This document shows, piece by piece, positions 4,104 to 5,253 of a stretch of 5,253 nt of DNA. The notes below the pieces were generated by a model. That model saw nothing but the letters and a program-made list of their open reading frames with translations. It was not told where the DNA came from and did not search any database. The stretch spans positions 1 through 5,253 of the forward strand of contig JBOHHM010000099.1 of NCBI GenBank assembly GCA_050725495.1. The letters run 5' to 3'. This stretch comes from JBOHHM01 sp050725495. GTDB lineage: Bacteria; Pseudomonadota; Gammaproteobacteria; Burkholderiales; Burkholderiaceae_C. Position 1 is the first letter of the stretch; each line of letters opens with the position of its first letter. The position numbers were made by a program, and so were the translations under genes.

Positions 4104-5253
4104 ATGCTGATCGACTTCTTCTACACGCTGCGCTCGGCCAAGCTGCCGGTTTCGGTCAAGGAATACCTGAGCCTGCTCGACGCCCTCAAGCAGGGCGTGG
4201 TCGGGCCCACCAGTCAGAACGCCGACGGCAGCGGCTACAAGATCGACGATTTCTACTACCTGAGCCGCACCGCGCTGGTCAAGGACGAGAAGCATTACGA
4301 CAAGTTCGACCGCGCCTTCGCCGCCTACTTCAAGGGCGTGGAGATGGTGGCCGACTTCAGCAAGGACGTCCCGCTCGAATGGCTGCGCAAGAACCTCGAG
4401 CTCGAACTCAGCCCCGAGGAGAAAGCCAAGATCGAGAAGATGGGCTGGGACGAGCTCATGGAAACGCTGAAAAAGCGTTTCGAGGAGCAGAAGGAGCGCC
4501 ACGAGGGCGGCAGCAAGATGATAGGCACGGGCGGCATCAGCCCGTTCGGCGCCTACGGCTACAACCCGCAAGGCATACGCATAGGCCAGGAAAAGGGTCG
4601 CAACAGGAGCGCGATCAAGGTCTGGGACCAGCGCGCCTACAAGGACTACGACGACAGCCAGGAACTGGGCACGCGCAACATCAAGGTCGCGCTGCGCCGC
4701 CTGCGCAAGTTCGCACGCCAGGGCAACCAGGAAGAGCTCGACCTGGACGACACCATCCGCTCCACCGCGGCCAATGCCGGCTGGCTGGACATCAAGATGG
4801 TGCCCGAGCGCCACAACAATGTGAAGGTGCTGCTGCTGATGGACGTGGGCGGCACCATGGACGAGCACATCCACCGTGTCGAGGAAATGTTCTCAGCCGT
4901 CAAAGCCGAGTTCAAGCACCTGGAGTTTTATTACTTCCACAACTGCGTCTACGACTTCATGTGGAAGAACAACCGCCGCCGCTTCAGCGAAAAGTTTCCC
5001 ACCTGGGACATCATCCGCAAGTACAACAAGGACTACAAACTGATCTTTGTCGGCGATGCGACCATGAGCCCCTACGAAATACTGCAACCCGGCGGCAGCG
5101 TGGAATACAACAACGAGGAAGCCGGCGCCGAATGGCTGCAGCGGCTGACCAATGCGTTTCCCAAGTTCGCCTGGATCAATCCGGAGCCGCAGGGTGTCTG
5201 GCAATACCGCCAGAGCATCAGCGTGATCCAGCAACTCGTCAACCAGCGCATGT
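4104..5253 (+). CDS. VWA-domain (CoxE-like) protein, MoxR partner; 3' end cut by window edge
   Basis: 383 codons are open to the window edge, beginning MLIDFFYTLRSAKLPVSVKE. The sequence ends at ...VIQQLVNQRM; family members usually stop some 15-20 residues further on, so little is missing. The N-terminal 130 residues are helical and charged, including a probable coiled-coil stretch ELSPEEKAKIEKMGWDELME and KKRFEEQKERHEGG (101-136), then a Gly-rich linker GTGGISPFGAYGYNP (141-155). The von Willebrand A fold begins at about 239 with VKVLLLMDVGGTMD. Its metal site reads D247-x-G249-x-T251 instead of the standard DxSxS, and VGDATMSPYEI (316-326) supplies the later acidic MIDAS element (Asp318). 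No signal peptide or membrane segment is seen, so it is cytoplasmic. In known pairs such as CoxD/CoxE or RavA/ViaA, the VWA protein works with the AAA+ ATPase to act on a client. The client here is unknown. Confidence 0.92.
   Translation, partial: MLIDFFYTLRSAKLPVSVKEYLSLLDALKQGVVGPTSQNADGSGYKIDDFYYLSRTALVKDEKHYDKFDRAFAAYFKGVEMVADFSKDVPLEWLRKNLELELSPEEKAKIEKMGWDELMETLKKRFEEQKERHEGGSKMIGTGGISPFGAYGYNPQGIRIGQEKGRNRSAIKVWDQRAYKDYDDSQELGTRNIKVALRRLRKFARQGNQEELDLDDTIRSTAANAGWLDIKMVPERHNNVKVLLLMDVGGTMDEHIHRVEEMFSAVKAEFKHLEFYYFHNCVYDFMWKNNRRRFSEKFPTWDIIRKYNKDYKLIFVGDATMSPYEILQPGGSVEYNNEEAGAEWLQRLTNAFPKFAWINPEPQGVWQYRQSISVIQQLVNQRM

Noticed and set aside
4038..4874. 278-codon minus-strand frame over the VWA gene
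   Set aside because: The plus-strand frame from 4104 encodes a full VWA-family protein with a good ribosome binding site; the minus frame has no recognisable domain.

Overview
The window is GC-rich DNA with compact, mostly paired genes. The protein content (PcaQ-type LysR regulator, PcaHG, a di-haem cytochrome c4-type protein, a MoxR ATPase with a VWA partner) fits an aerobic betaproteobacterium, most likely Burkholderiales and perhaps Comamonadaceae. That placement rests on protein flavour and gene content, not on a database search.

Left part (1-1742), protocatechuate catabolism. A LysR-type regulator, probably PcaQ, is cut by the left edge and reads leftward from a TTG start. A divergent promoter region of about 115 bp carries a PcaQ-like box and a perfect 10-bp inverted repeat with phased A-tracts. 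From there pcaH and pcaG read rightward. They encode the beta (iron-binding) and alpha subunits of protocatechuate 3,4-dioxygenase, which opens the ring of protocatechuate to give 3-carboxy-cis,cis-muconate. All four iron ligands are present in PcaH. The later beta-ketoadipate genes are not in the window; a terminator follows pcaG.

Middle (1743-2607). A short spacer holds a hairpin and a strong bidirectional terminator shared by pcaHG and the convergent gene. That leftward gene encodes an exported di-haem cytochrome c of the c4 type, a periplasmic electron carrier. Its promoter region contains a perfect TATAAT overlapping a 7+7 bp palindrome, and the same 100-bp gap feeds the next operon on the other strand.

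Right part (2608-5253). A tight rightward operon encodes a MoxR-family AAA+ ATPase, a GNAT acetyltransferase and a VWA-domain protein (3' end missing by a few residues). MoxR and VWA proteins usually form a chaperone-like pair that remodels or activates a target protein or metalloenzyme. The acetyltransferase between the two is the least expected arrangement here. No mobile element, CRISPR array, tRNA or rRNA was seen. Apart from these systems, all belonging to known families, I found no clearly new system. The best leads are the MoxR-GNAT-VWA arrangement and the undescribed dyads in the two divergent promoter regions.
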